The position numbers were made by a program, and so were the translations under genes. The notes beneath the pieces were generated by a model that did not search any database, was not told where the DNA came from, and saw only the letters and a program-made list of their open reading frames with translations. Source: Burkholderia sp. L27(2015) (GTDB lineage Bacteria > Pseudomonadota > Gammaproteobacteria > Burkholderiales > Burkholderiaceae). From it: a stretch of 64,000 nt of DNA. Shown here in pieces: positions 53,696 to 62,378 of the stretch. The DNA is taken from assembly GCF_009765705.1 (NCBI RefSeq), contig NZ_LMUX01000024.1, positions 135,549 through 199,548 on the forward strand. Reading direction: 5' to 3'. Numbering within the stretch: the stretch's first letter is position 1; each line of letters starts with the position of its first letter.

Positions 53696-53723
53696 ACCGT
53701 TCAGAGATGCGTATAACGCGATG
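53696..53723 (+). repeat. 28-bp inverted repeat, left copy
   Basis: Begins ACCGTTCAGAGATGCG and ends with TATAACGCGATG. The reverse complement occurs at 56483-56510 with one mismatch (27/28). It lies 5 bases beyond the LysR stop codon. It contains a small internal dyad, GCGT-ATA-ACGC. Confidence 0.85.
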
Positions 53724-53727
53724 GGTT

Positions 53728-54648
53728 CTACGACTGCGGCAAATCCCAGTATGGTCCGGTTCCGATATGTTCGAGAATATGTTCCAAAAACAAGCGCGCC
53801 CTCACCACATGAGAGCGACCGGGGAGTCGGACAGCGTAAATTGCAATTGCGTCCTTCACTCCTTTGTCCTCAGTTGGCGGAAATAGCGACACCAGCTTGC
53901 CGTCTTGCACTAGCTCGCTAACCATCCAGCTTGCCAAATGGACAATGCCAAGCCCAGCGACCGCTGCCTCAAGTAAGGTCTCGGTATCGTCGCATTGCAG
54001 CCTTCCGCTGACGGGCAACGGTGCACCCCGGTTCAGCCCAGGGAAAGTCCACCATCCGGGTGGCGTTGGCTTAGAGGACACCGTCAGGCATTCATGATTG
54101 ACGAGTTCCCTGGTGTCGACCGGACGCCCCGCAGTTTTTAAGTACGCTGGCGCCGCGCAAACCAGACGCCGCAACGGCGCGAGTCGAGTCGCTACCAGTT
54201 CGCTATCGGCGAGACGTCCTATCCGGATGGCGAGATCGACCCGCTCGACCGAGAGATCAACGATTTTATCGCTCAGTCGAAGATCGACCTTCATAAGGGG
54301 ATAGGCTGCCAGGAATGTCCTGACAGCCGGCGCGACGTGGCGTCGCCCGAATGCCGTTGGTGCTGTGATCGTCAACAAGCCACGTGGTTCGGCCTCGCCG
54401 TTCGCGAACAATTCGCGCGCCTCGTTGAGTTCTGACAACACGCTGCGAGCGGTCTGCAGGAAGTGCTCGCCGGCATCGGTCAGCACCAGTTTTCGCGATC
54501 CGCGACGGAACAGTCGCACGCCTAACTCTTCCTCCAGTCCGTCGAGTCTGCGCGTCACCGATGACACCGCAACGTCGAGTTCCTGCGCCGCTTTCGAGAA
54601 GTTGCCGGCGTCGACAATCGCAACGAAAACGTCTAGATCTTTGAGCAT
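53728..54648 (-). CDS. LysR family transcriptional regulator
   Basis: 306 residues from the ATG at 54648; a TTG at 54663 is the only upstream alternative. MLKDLDVFVAIVDAGNFSKA, AQELDVAVSSVTRRLDGLEE is the helix-turn-helix; the effector domain has the CrgA/DmlR-like pattern. Divergent from the SMP-30-type gene; the gap contains repeated AATTTGC half-sites, so it probably regulates that gene and itself. Confidence 0.9.
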   Translation of the reverse strand: MLKDLDVFVAIVDAGNFSKAAQELDVAVSSVTRRLDGLEEELGVRLFRRGSRKLVLTDAGEHFLQTARSVLSELNEARELFANGEAEPRGLLTITAPTAFGRRHVAPAVRTFLAAYPLMKVDLRLSDKIVDLSVERVDLAIRIGRLADSELVATRLAPLRRLVCAAPAYLKTAGRPVDTRELVNHECLTVSSKPTPPGWWTFPGLNRGAPLPVSGRLQCDDTETLLEAAVAGLGIVHLASWMVSELVQDGKLVSLFPPTEDKGVKDAIAIYAVRLPGRSHVVRARLFLEHILEHIGTGPYWDLPQS

Positions 54649-54661
54649 ATCGTTTTCTTTC

Positions 54662-54690
54662 AATTTGCGTTTATTGCAAATTCAATTTGC
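54662..54690. promoter_or_regulatory. Repeated AATTTGC/GCAAATT operator array
   Basis: AATTTGC (54662-54668), GCAAATT (54676-54682) and AATTTGC (54684-54690) alternate in orientation. The last two form the perfect palindrome GCAAATTCAATTTGC. Located just upstream of the LysR start in the divergent region; fits a multi-site LysR-binding region. Confidence 0.65.
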
Positions 54691-54767
54691 ATTTAAGCCT
54701 ATTGTTTAGCAATTTAAGCAAAAGCACAATAGCGCATCGACACAGGGACAACGCCGAAAGGAAAACG

Positions 54768-55733
54768 ATGAGAACGCTCAATTCACAGATCAGCATGCGC
54801 AAGAGTCTGCTTAACATGGCAGTCGGCGCCGCTGTACTTGCATCCAATGTCGCGATGGCCGGCGATATTCATTTCACTGCCGATCAACTCTATGCGGAAA
54901 GCTTGACATGGTCCTCGCAGCAACACGTGTTCATGGTGGGTTCGGTCAAACATGGCACTGTAGGTAAAGTCGGTACCGACGGAAAATACACACCGTTCAT
55001 TCAGGACACGCGGCTGATTTCAACGCTCGGACTACTTGTCGACGATAAGCGCAACGTGCTCTGGGTAACAAATTCAGACCCGGGTGCCGGTGACCGCTCG
55101 GCCGAAGCCACGCGTGGCAAGTTGGCTGCGGTCGCAACCTTCAACGCAACAACGGGAAAGCCGCTGGCCTACTACGATTTATCCAAGCTCAATCCGGGTG
55201 CGCATTTGGCGAATGACCTTGTCCTCGACGCCAGCGGCAACGCGTATGTGACCGACAGTTTCTCGCCAGTCGTCTATCGTGTCGACACGGATGGCCATGC
55301 GTCGGTCTTCGCGCAGGATCCGCGTTTTAAGACTGGCGACGGATTCAATCTGAACGGCATCGCGATACACGACGACTATCTGCTTATCGGTAACTACAAC
55401 TCGGGCAAGCTTTTCCGGGTGGACATTAAAGATCCTTCGAAGGTTGATCTGGTGAACATCCCTGAGGCAATAAAAGGAGCAGACGGCTTCCATTTGATCG
55501 ACGGTCAGCATCTGGTGGTCGTGCAGAATGCAGGCACCGATGAAATCGTCGAACTACTTTCCAAGGATAATTGGCGGACCGCACAAATCGTACGGCGCGA
55601 AAAGAGCGAAGCTTCGATGCCGTCGGCTGCGGTCGACGCAGACGGCAAGATCTACGTGCTGAATTCGCGCATTGACACCTTGTTCAGACAAGGTGCGCCA
55701 AAGGTTAGTGATTTCATCTTGCAACAATTTTAA
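54768..55733 (+). CDS. Exported SMP-30/gluconolactonase-like beta-propeller protein
   Basis: 321 residues from the ATG at 54768 (AAAGGAAAACG upstream). Signal peptide MRKSLLNMAVGAAVLASNVA with cleavage after AMA. The mature part shows repeated propeller strands such as LGLLVDDKRNVLWVTNS, NDLVLDASGNAYVTDSFSPV and NGIAIHDDYLLIGNYNSGKL. Relatives are lactonases or secreted strictosidine-synthase-like proteins. Periplasmic location is inferred; substrate unknown. Followed 26 bases later by a GST gene. Confidence 0.87.
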   Translation: MRTLNSQISMRKSLLNMAVGAAVLASNVAMAGDIHFTADQLYAESLTWSSQQHVFMVGSVKHGTVGKVGTDGKYTPFIQDTRLISTLGLLVDDKRNVLWVTNSDPGAGDRSAEATRGKLAAVATFNATTGKPLAYYDLSKLNPGAHLANDLVLDASGNAYVTDSFSPVVYRVDTDGHASVFAQDPRFKTGDGFNLNGIAIHDDYLLIGNYNSGKLFRVDIKDPSKVDLVNIPEAIKGADGFHLIDGQHLVVVQNAGTDEIVELLSKDNWRTAQIVRREKSEASMPSAAVDADGKIYVLNSRIDTLFRQGAPKVSDFILQQF

Positions 55734-55759
55734 ATCACCAAATACTCCGAGCATCTCAA

Positions 55760-56437
55760 ATGTTAGACTTCTATTTCCACCCGACGCCGAATGGCACTAA
55801 AGTAGCGCTCCTGCTTGAAGAACTGCAACTGCCATACGCGTTAAAGCTCATTGATATTTTAAAAGGTGAGCAACACGATGCTTCGTATCAGAAGATCAAT
55901 CCGAATGGCAAAGTCCCTGCCATAGTTGATGATGGCATTACTATTTTTGACTCTCACGCGATACTGCTGCATCTTGCCGAGAAACACGGCAGGTTCATGC
56001 CTTCAGAGGCGAGCGAGCGCGCTGCAGCACTGTCTTGGCTCCAGTTGGTCGCCACCGGTCTGTCACCATTCTCAGGTCAAGCCGTACACTTCTTGCACTA
56101 CTCACCGGAGCCGGTGCCGTATGCGCGCAATCGATATCTTAAAGAAGTAGAGCGGCATTATCGGGTGCTCGATAAGCGACTTTCCGAAACGCCATATCTT
56201 GCTGGTCGCAGTTACTCCATCGCCGACATCGCGCTCTGGGGCTGGGCGAACTCCGCAGACTACATCTTTGGGGAGCGCGGTGTTTCCGACTACTCGAATG
56301 TTAAGCGCTTGGTCGATGAAATCTCCGCTCGAGAGGCGGTCGAACGGGTCAATGCGTTAAAGAGCAAGCTAAAGCTGAAGTCGGAGATGGACGAGGAAGC
56401 GCGCCTCGCAATGTTCCCCCAAAACCAGTCGGTCTAA
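55760..56437 (+). CDS. Glutathione S-transferase family protein (YfcG-like)
   Basis: 225 residues. N-terminal thioredoxin-like domain (1-80) with FHPTPNGTKVALLLEE, INPNGKVPAIVDD and the glutathione-binding FDSHAILLHLAEK; C-terminal helical domain with YLAGRSYSIADIALWGWA. The asparagine in TPNG at the active position is typical of the Nu-class, disulfide-bond oxidoreductase group (YfcG/YghU). Probably co-transcribed with the SMP-30-like gene. Confidence 0.92.
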   Translation: MLDFYFHPTPNGTKVALLLEELQLPYALKLIDILKGEQHDASYQKINPNGKVPAIVDDGITIFDSHAILLHLAEKHGRFMPSEASERAAALSWLQLVATGLSPFSGQAVHFLHYSPEPVPYARNRYLKEVERHYRVLDKRLSETPYLAGRSYSIADIALWGWANSADYIFGERGVSDYSNVKRLVDEISAREAVERVNALKSKLKLKSEMDEEARLAMFPQNQSV

Positions 56438-56807
56438 TGAGGCGAGCGACCTGCTCAACGCGGGTCGCAACGTCAGTAAGGTCATCGCGTTATACGCATC
56501 TCCGAACGGTAATCGCCGAATGCAGAAAAACATGTTTAGGAAGTTCTGAATAACGCGATTTCCAGTTCGGCTGACGGCATCGATCAGCCGGACGGCCACG
56601 ATAACCGGCATCCTGTGCACAGGGTCAGAGTTTTGTTGATTGGGTTGCCAGCTTGTTTTCGCTATCGAGCTCTTGAGTCACAAAGCCTTCATGGGCGGTA
56701 ACGCGACCTGCGATGTTTGCATATAACGCTTGTCGGACCAAGCCACAGAAGCGTTGGCAAATCCACCTCGCACATGAAGCTGCCCTGCAACACCGAGCCA
56801 AGCAAGA
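56438..56807. other. Intergenic region between GST and MlrC-like genes
   Basis: No supported gene in 370 bases. Contains the right copy of the 28-bp inverted repeat and, at about 56547-56566, a related direct-orientation segment GTTCTGAATAACGCGATTTC. This suggests traces of a mobile-element end. Confidence 0.5.
56483..56510 (-). repeat. 28-bp inverted repeat, right copy
   Basis: Starts CATCGCGTTATACGCATC on the plus strand; its reverse complement matches 53696-53723 at 27 of 28 positions. It lies 45 bases beyond the GST stop, so the two copies bracket the LysR/SMP-30/GST module. Confidence 0.85.
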
Positions 56808-58343
56808 TCATTGGCTTGGCGTATCGCTGCCCACGGGTACAAATGGAGATCCCATGGGCCGGGTACGGATGCCCGGCTCCAACCGGGTCCATGGTAGGTC
56901 TGCCGGGTCTGCGGTCATCGGGCCTGGGGCCTTGGCCACCAACACCGCATGTGCCATCGCCTGAAAATCTGCACGGAAATGCACCGAGCTTTTGTTCACC
57001 AGGATCTTCATGGCTTCGGGTTCGATATTCGCCACGCGATACAGGTTGCGGTCCAACATCTGTGCCTTCGATGAACTCACGGCAATCCGAACACCACCCA
57101 CCTTCAGGCACGCGACGAGTCCCAGTTCAGCGAGCATGCCATTCATCATGGGGCCGTCATAGCGGCATTTGCCATCGGACAGCGACTCGACCTCGAAAGT
57201 CTCGACCAGCGGCTCGTCGCCTGGCACGCCGGACAAGCCGCCCAGTGCTAGGCGGATACGTGCGCCGGCACCCGCCGCATGGGCCGCGGCAGCTGCGTGC
57301 GGATCCCAGATCAACCCGACGGCGGCATCAGACACTCCATTGCGCAACAGCGCGCGCACCATGCCCATCGTGTTCGCATCGCCGCCCGCGCCGGGATTGT
57401 CCTGCGTATCGGCAATCACAACCGGCTTGCTTGCTGATCGCGCCAGTCGCATCGCTTCGGTTACCGCGGCATCGGGTGTGAGGAAGGTGACTTCCCACGC
57501 GGATTCATCTCTCAGCATCTTTTCGTAAAGCTGATCAATTGTGGCTTGCAAGACTGCTGCATCGCTCCCGTATCCCCAGATTGTCGGGCCGCACTCCGGG
57601 AAATCCGCGGCGGGAAATCCTGGCGCGAAGGACAGCGAGAGAATCGTGTCGACTTCCAGCTGCGCCAGCCGTTCGTACATGCCACTCGCCGGCTCCAACA
57701 GTGTGCACATGCCATTGATGGGGACCAGAAACGGCAGGCGCTTCGATGCAAGATGCGGTCGATTGTCCGACCTGAGCAGCGTGTCGAGCAGCTGTGCTGC
57801 CCGCCGCCCGGTCTCGGCCATATCCACGTGCGGGTAGGTTCGGTATGCAACCATGACATCGGCATGTGCCAGCATGCGCTGTGTTACGTTCGCATGCAGA
57901 TCGAGCGAGATGACGATAGGCACGCAAGTTCCGACTGCTGTGCGCAAGCGCGCCAGCAGTTCGCCCTCTCCATCGTCCACATGTTCGGCGACCATTGCGC
58001 CATGCAGATCCAGATAAATCGCGTCAATTTCCTGCTCGCGCGTCGCAGCGACGATCTCCTGGGCAATGCGCTCGAATGCGTCTGCCGTCACGTGCGCTGA
58101 CGGGCTGGCACCTGCCCATATCACAGGCTTGAGCGCAAAACCGAGCGCGCCAGCCGCCTGGATAAAGCCGCCCATGGGTATGTTCACTTTGCTCAAACCC
58201 AGCACAGCGCCCCCCCGCACGAGAGCAGGAAAACCTTCTCCGCGCTCGAAGCTCTGATAGGTCGCCATCGAAGGCGCAAAGGTATTGGTTTCGTGCTGGA
58301 AGCCTGCGATCAACACTCGGATTGGCAAATTCGTATTCCTCAT
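56808..58343 (-). CDS. M81 family metallopeptidase (MlrC-like)
   Basis: 511 residues from the ATG at 58343; the longer frame to 58394 lacks a ribosome site, and the chosen one is also weak. N-terminal MLR1 domain with metal ligands in GFQHETNTF, YLDLHGAM and ISLDLHANVT; VAYRTYPHVDMAETG; C-terminal domain ends RLEPGIRTRPMGSPF. MlrC is the zinc peptidase that finishes microcystin breakdown, but most relatives have unknown peptide or amide substrates. It runs in the same direction as the DUF4392 gene 365 bases upstream. Confidence 0.92.
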   Translation of the reverse strand: MRNTNLPIRVLIAGFQHETNTFAPSMATYQSFERGEGFPALVRGGAVLGLSKVNIPMGGFIQAAGALGFALKPVIWAGASPSAHVTADAFERIAQEIVAATREQEIDAIYLDLHGAMVAEHVDDGEGELLARLRTAVGTCVPIVISLDLHANVTQRMLAHADVMVAYRTYPHVDMAETGRRAAQLLDTLLRSDNRPHLASKRLPFLVPINGMCTLLEPASGMYERLAQLEVDTILSLSFAPGFPAADFPECGPTIWGYGSDAAVLQATIDQLYEKMLRDESAWEVTFLTPDAAVTEAMRLARSASKPVVIADTQDNPGAGGDANTMGMVRALLRNGVSDAAVGLIWDPHAAAAAHAAGAGARIRLALGGLSGVPGDEPLVETFEVESLSDGKCRYDGPMMNGMLAELGLVACLKVGGVRIAVSSSKAQMLDRNLYRVANIEPEAMKILVNKSSVHFRADFQAMAHAVLVAKAPGPMTADPADLPWTRLEPGIRTRPMGSPFVPVGSDTPSQ

Positions 58344-58708
58344 TTTTAATGCTGATGATGGTGCGCACGCCTGCGGGAAAGCACATGAAGGCAATAGTTA
58401 GTTGGCAAGGCGATCTCTGAGAATTGACAGACACAAACCACGGAAGAGAGATCGTCCTTGAGAAAAATATCCGTCGCAAGAGCAACTTTCGCACGACCGC
58501 GTTGCCGATAAAGCAACGCCGGAATGATGAAGCACCTCGTCTTTCAATGGACCGCGAGCAATCACCATGGGTCTCAGCGTTCGGAGAGGACGGCGGCGTT
58601 GGCAACTTTACGAGTTTGGTCTAGGCCGATCACAGCGGTCGCTTCGTTTTGAGCTACAGAGTTACAACCCGTCGGACCTGTTTCCAAGCCCGACGAATGG
58701 AATCAAGC
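58344..58708. other. Intergenic region between MlrC-like and DUF4392 genes
   Basis: About 365 bases; short frames on the plus strand have no family match or ribosome site. It probably holds the promoter of the MlrC-like gene on the minus strand; no boxes assigned. Confidence 0.4.
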
Positions 58709-59779
58709 TTAGTGCGCAAAGCCTTTGTCCGGTATTTCGAGCGCCTTGCGCACGATACTGCCGAGAAAATGCACGCAAGCCATCGATGCCTCACCGTCCA
58801 ATCCGTCGACTCCAAACTCCGTGCTGACCTTGACGGCGTCAATGCCGCCGGCCATCAAGCAAGCTCGAACGATAATCTCCTCCTGCTTGCCGCTGTGCAT
58901 CAGCTCCGGGCGCTTGAGCAAAAACGCCAAAGCTGCTTCGATTGCGTAGCAGCCCCAGTTTGACACCATCGCAGGCAGGAGAATGTCGGTGCCAACAACA
59001 GTGCAAAGAACATGACCGTTGGGCATCACATCGGCGATAGTTTCCTGAATTCGGCCGAAGCCAATCTCATTGCCATGATCGCCGATACCGATGGTCAGAG
59101 CGCCTTCCGCCGCCGCGCGGTCGACTAGGCCGGAAATGTCGATAACATCATGGGTGATTGTCGACTCCGGTCCCCCATATGCCTGTGCCGTCAGATTATG
59201 CAAAAAGCCGTTTGCTGCAGGTCCAAGCCGCTCGGCTGAAATGACTGCTTTTGGCTTCATTTCTCCAAAAACCTTGTCTATCCAGGCGCCAATCTCTGCT
59301 TGCGAGGTCGGAGCGGTTTCAAGCGCGGCGCCCAGGTGCCCGTCGCGTGCATCCTCGAAAGGAACCACCATTATTCCCGACGCGACAGCCGACGCAATAA
59401 CGGGTTCTGCGTGGCATTTCTCGCACACGAAAACGGGGACCACACCCATGCCCTTATACATCGCATACGCCAACGAGACGACACCGGGAGGACCGTCGTC
59501 TTCACCCTTGGGCATTTGCGGCGGATAACCGGCCCCGGTCAGGAAAAGAACCGTGTCGCCAGGTTTGAGCGTATTTATTAACCGCTCAGCGGCCGTCATC
59601 GAGATCGGGCGATCCCCAACTAGTTTCCGTGCCGCTTCGTACATTCGCGTTGTCACGTTATGCGGCATGCCCGGATTTTTTGCCTCAATCGTCACCAGAC
59701 GATCGATGGCATTCCCGACAAAATCCTCAGCTGTCGTGACATTTCCGATTCCAAACACTGTTCCCGGTTTTCTCATCAT
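58709..59779 (-). CDS. DUF4392 (glutamate cyclase-like) domain protein
   Basis: 356 residues with GTGAGG upstream of the ATG. Contains TLKPGDTVLFLTGAGYPPQM, VISAERLGPAANGFLHNL and TIGIGDHGNEIGFGRIQE, characteristic of DUF4392, the domain found in mammalian D-glutamate cyclase. If the activity holds, it would convert D-glutamate to 5-oxo-D-proline; an oxoprolinase/hydantoinase-type HyuAB lies 8 kb away. The motif GDHGNEIG replaces the more common GDGGNEIG. Function beyond the family is inferred. Confidence 0.82.
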   Translation of the reverse strand: MMRKPGTVFGIGNVTTAEDFVGNAIDRLVTIEAKNPGMPHNVTTRMYEAARKLVGDRPISMTAAERLINTLKPGDTVLFLTGAGYPPQMPKGEDDGPPGVVSLAYAMYKGMGVVPVFVCEKCHAEPVIASAVASGIMVVPFEDARDGHLGAALETAPTSQAEIGAWIDKVFGEMKPKAVISAERLGPAANGFLHNLTAQAYGGPESTITHDVIDISGLVDRAAAEGALTIGIGDHGNEIGFGRIQETIADVMPNGHVLCTVVGTDILLPAMVSNWGCYAIEAALAFLLKRPELMHSGKQEEIIVRACLMAGGIDAVKVSTEFGVDGLDGEASMACVHFLGSIVRKALEIPDKGFAH

Positions 59780-60199
59780 TTTATGACCTCACCATTAAAG
59801 TCGTTGATTGGAAAATTATTTTGCGCCGGAAGATACTTGCTTAAAAGAGCTATTTTTCGCCAGTACTGATGCCGTTTCGGCATCACCTTAGGCACCGTCC
59901 TTTGATGTTCGATCTCGTACTCGTGCAAGTGCGAGCTAGACCCTGCGAACCCGTCTTCAACACCGCAACCAAGATGGAGGCGCCAACAGAAAAGCGCTAC
60001 AGGAGCGAGCTGCAAATCGCGTTTTTCAACAGGATCCGCCGGCGTCCGTGGAACAACTTCCGGCCGTGTCCGACCACGTTCTTGCAACTGACAGCGTACT
60101 GCCAATAGGCGAAATCCTAGGGTTTGTACTTGGGTGAAGAGTGTTGCGTATGGCACTTTGCTGTGACATAGTTCCATTCATCAACCACGAGGAGGTACC
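59780..60199. other. Divergent intergenic region, DUF4392 and lyase genes
   Basis: About 420 bases with no gene I can support. A minus-strand frame of 133 codons crosses it but has no family features. The AT-rich part (59780-59870) probably holds the DUF4392 promoter. A GAGGAGG ribosome site for the lyase gene ends the region. Confidence 0.45.
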
Positions 60200-61087
60200 A
60201 TGTTAGTTAGAAAAACGAGCAAGCTTCGCGCGCTGCTCAACGCCAAAACGTTTTTGCATATGCCAGGTGTATACGACGCACTCGCAGCGAAACTGACCGA
60301 ACATGCTGGTTTTGAAGCGGTATATTGCGGTGGTTACGTCACGGGCGGTTCGCGCGCTGTCACCGAGCCACTGTTAACGATGACCGAGCAGATCACGTTG
60401 GCATCCGACGCAGCGGCAGCAGTCGACATTCCAATGATCGTCGACGCTGGTGCGGGCTTCGGCGAACCGCTCCACACCATGAGAACCGTGCGGGAGTTTA
60501 TTCGCGCGGGCATCGCGGGTGTGCACATCGAAGACCAGATCTTCCCGAAACGAGCGCATTACCACACTTATCAAGTGCATGAGACCACTCCCGAGGAGTT
60601 CGGCGACAAGATCCGCTATGCGTGCAAGGAGCGCGATGAACAAGATCCGGATTTTGTCATCATCGCTCGATCAGATTCGTGTCGCGAGTTCGGGCTGGAC
60701 GTGGCGGCTGAACGGGTGAACCGAGGCGCGGATGCTGGCGCCGACCTGGGGCTACTGTTTCCGCGTACGCCTGAGGAGACCGAGCGTGCCCCGCGCGTCT
60801 GCAAGGTGCCGCTGCTGTATGTGATGAGCCGTGGCAACCGTGACGGCCGACCCATTTTCAGTCGTAAGGAGCTTCAGGAGATGGGCTACGCCGGCATCAT
60901 AGAATCCCAATTGATGATGCTGGTATCCGTCGACGCACAGCAACGCGCACTCAAAGAGCTACGCGAGACAGGGAATCATTCTCTGCTAACCCATGCGCAG
61001 GAAGTCCGCATCCGCAAGGACATCGAAGACCGGATCGATCTCGAAGAATATTACGAGATCGAGCGCCAGACGGTGGAAGGATACTAA
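60200..61087 (+). CDS. Isocitrate lyase/PEP mutase family protein
   Basis: 295 residues, AGGAGG upstream. PGVYDALAAKLTEHAGFEAV, IVDAGAGFGEPLHTMRTVRE and GVHIEDQIFPKRAHYH, then VIIARSDSCREFGLDVAAER. The position of the ICL cysteine motif reads PKRAHYH, so the catalytic cysteine is missing. This favours a decarboxylase, phosphonate- or carboxyvinyl-type role, or a malate-type lyase using another base. It is only distantly similar to the lyase at 37.5 kb. Confidence 0.87.
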   Translation: MLVRKTSKLRALLNAKTFLHMPGVYDALAAKLTEHAGFEAVYCGGYVTGGSRAVTEPLLTMTEQITLASDAAAAVDIPMIVDAGAGFGEPLHTMRTVREFIRAGIAGVHIEDQIFPKRAHYHTYQVHETTPEEFGDKIRYACKERDEQDPDFVIIARSDSCREFGLDVAAERVNRGADAGADLGLLFPRTPEETERAPRVCKVPLLYVMSRGNRDGRPIFSRKELQEMGYAGIIESQLMMLVSVDAQQRALKELRETGNHSLLTHAQEVRIRKDIEDRIDLEEYYEIERQTVEGY

Positions 61088-61090
61088 GTT

Positions 61091-61321
61091 GTGATCTATC
61101 GCGGAGCGGTTTCTCAGCCCCGCGATCATCAGATTCGCGCGATTATCGAGGCGGGCGATCGAGCGCCGGATCACGGCGGACTGCGGCCCCGGCGTATCAC
61201 AGTCGTCTGAGACGACGCGCGCAATCAATTGGCAGAGTGGCTTGCTGACATCGCGAGAAAGAAGCAGCCAGTTACGGAAAACACCGTCATTAGTCGTTCT
61301 ATCGATGACGTTGTTTACTGA
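61091..61321 (+). pseudogene. Nitroreductase family fragment with in-frame stop
   Basis: From a GTG, the plus strand reads VIYRGAVSQPRDHQIRAIIE, AGDRAPDHGGLRPRRITVV, then TGA, then DDARNQLAEWLADIARKK. RAPDHGxLRPWRF is the N-terminal signature of YdjA-type nitroreductases. An internal stop and the loss of all downstream sequence show a pseudogene starting 4 bases after the lyase stop. Confidence 0.75.
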
Positions 61322-61380
61322 CTGTAGGCCTCGCAACTACGTATCTTGATGTTTAAAGTTATACAGTATTTAGGATAACT

Positions 61381-62268
61381 ATGTCATTTACCTATCCTTC
61401 CCGAAGCATAAAATATGCCGTTCCCACCGATGCTTGCGATTGTCATATGCATGTATTCGGTGCGCTGGACCGTTTTCCCGGTGTTGCAGGACATAGCTAC
61501 GCGCCCAGGCCGGCGCGAATCGACGACTGGAAACGCGCGTTCACGTCGCTTGGGATCCAGAGGCTGGTCGTCGTTCAGCCAAGCTGCTACGGGACCGATA
61601 ATCGTTGCCTTCTCGAGACGTTGCTCGCGCTCGATGGATGTGCAAGAGGTGTGGTGGACATCGACTCGTCGATTTCCGAACGCGAGCTGATGCAATTGCA
61701 CGACGCTGGCGTGCGAGGCGTTCGGGTAAACGCAAGAAGCGTCGGTGCTCGCGACCCTGTGGTGTTGAGCAGGCGGATCTCGGAGATCGCCGAACGCATC
61801 TCCCCTTACAGATGGCACGTGCAGATATATGCTGATCTGGACGTCATCACGGCCATGTCTGACGTTCTCCGCGACGCGCCCTGTCCGATTGTGCTGGACC
61901 ACATGGGCGGAGCGCGCGTTCAACACACATCGGTCGATCTACAGGTTCTGTGCGCGCTACTGCGCGAAGGCAACTGCTGGGTCAAACTCTCAGGCGCGTA
62001 TCGGGTCTCCGAACAACGTGAAGGCTTCGCCGACAGCATTCAAATTGCGCGAACCTTGCTAGATAGTAATGCTGAGCGGATCGTCTGGGGCTCCGACTGG
62101 CCGCACACGACCGAACACGCGAGTCGGCCGCAAAAAGGGGCGTCGCAGATCGCGTTCCGCGATATCGATGAAACGTCGTTGCTCGAACTTTTGGCAGAAC
62201 AATGCGACGACCCTGCCCGGTTCGCGCGTGTTCTCGCCAAGAATGCGGCAGTCCTTTATCAGTTTTAA
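61381..62268 (+). CDS. Amidohydrolase, LigI-like (2-pyrone-4,6-dicarboxylate lactonase family)
   Basis: 295 residues. N-terminal metal motif DCHMHVFG (H22, H24), then VVVQPSCYGTDNRCLLETL, VLDHMGGARV and the C-terminal GSDWPHT with the catalytic aspartate. This pattern matches the LigI branch of amidohydrolases, which open lactones such as 2-pyrone-4,6-dicarboxylate. It precedes an ACS carrier and a porin gene, as expected for an uptake-and-hydrolysis unit for a dicarboxylate or lactone. Exact substrate open. Confidence 0.88.
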   Translation: MSFTYPSRSIKYAVPTDACDCHMHVFGALDRFPGVAGHSYAPRPARIDDWKRAFTSLGIQRLVVVQPSCYGTDNRCLLETLLALDGCARGVVDIDSSISERELMQLHDAGVRGVRVNARSVGARDPVVLSRRISEIAERISPYRWHVQIYADLDVITAMSDVLRDAPCPIVLDHMGGARVQHTSVDLQVLCALLREGNCWVKLSGAYRVSEQREGFADSIQIARTLLDSNAERIVWGSDWPHTTEHASRPQKGASQIAFRDIDETSLLELLAEQCDDPARFARVLAKNAAVLYQF

Positions 62269-62378
62269 GCCGGAGCTGCTGCCTAGGGACGATTGTGGAA
62301 TTCGCAAGCCGTCTGAATTCCAATGCAATGCCAATAAAGTACGGGGCCGATCAGAGCGACCGCACCAAGGAGACGACC

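Noticed and set aside
59776-60177. Minus-strand frame of 133 codons
   Set aside because: No recognisable motif and low-plausibility composition; treated as intergenic.
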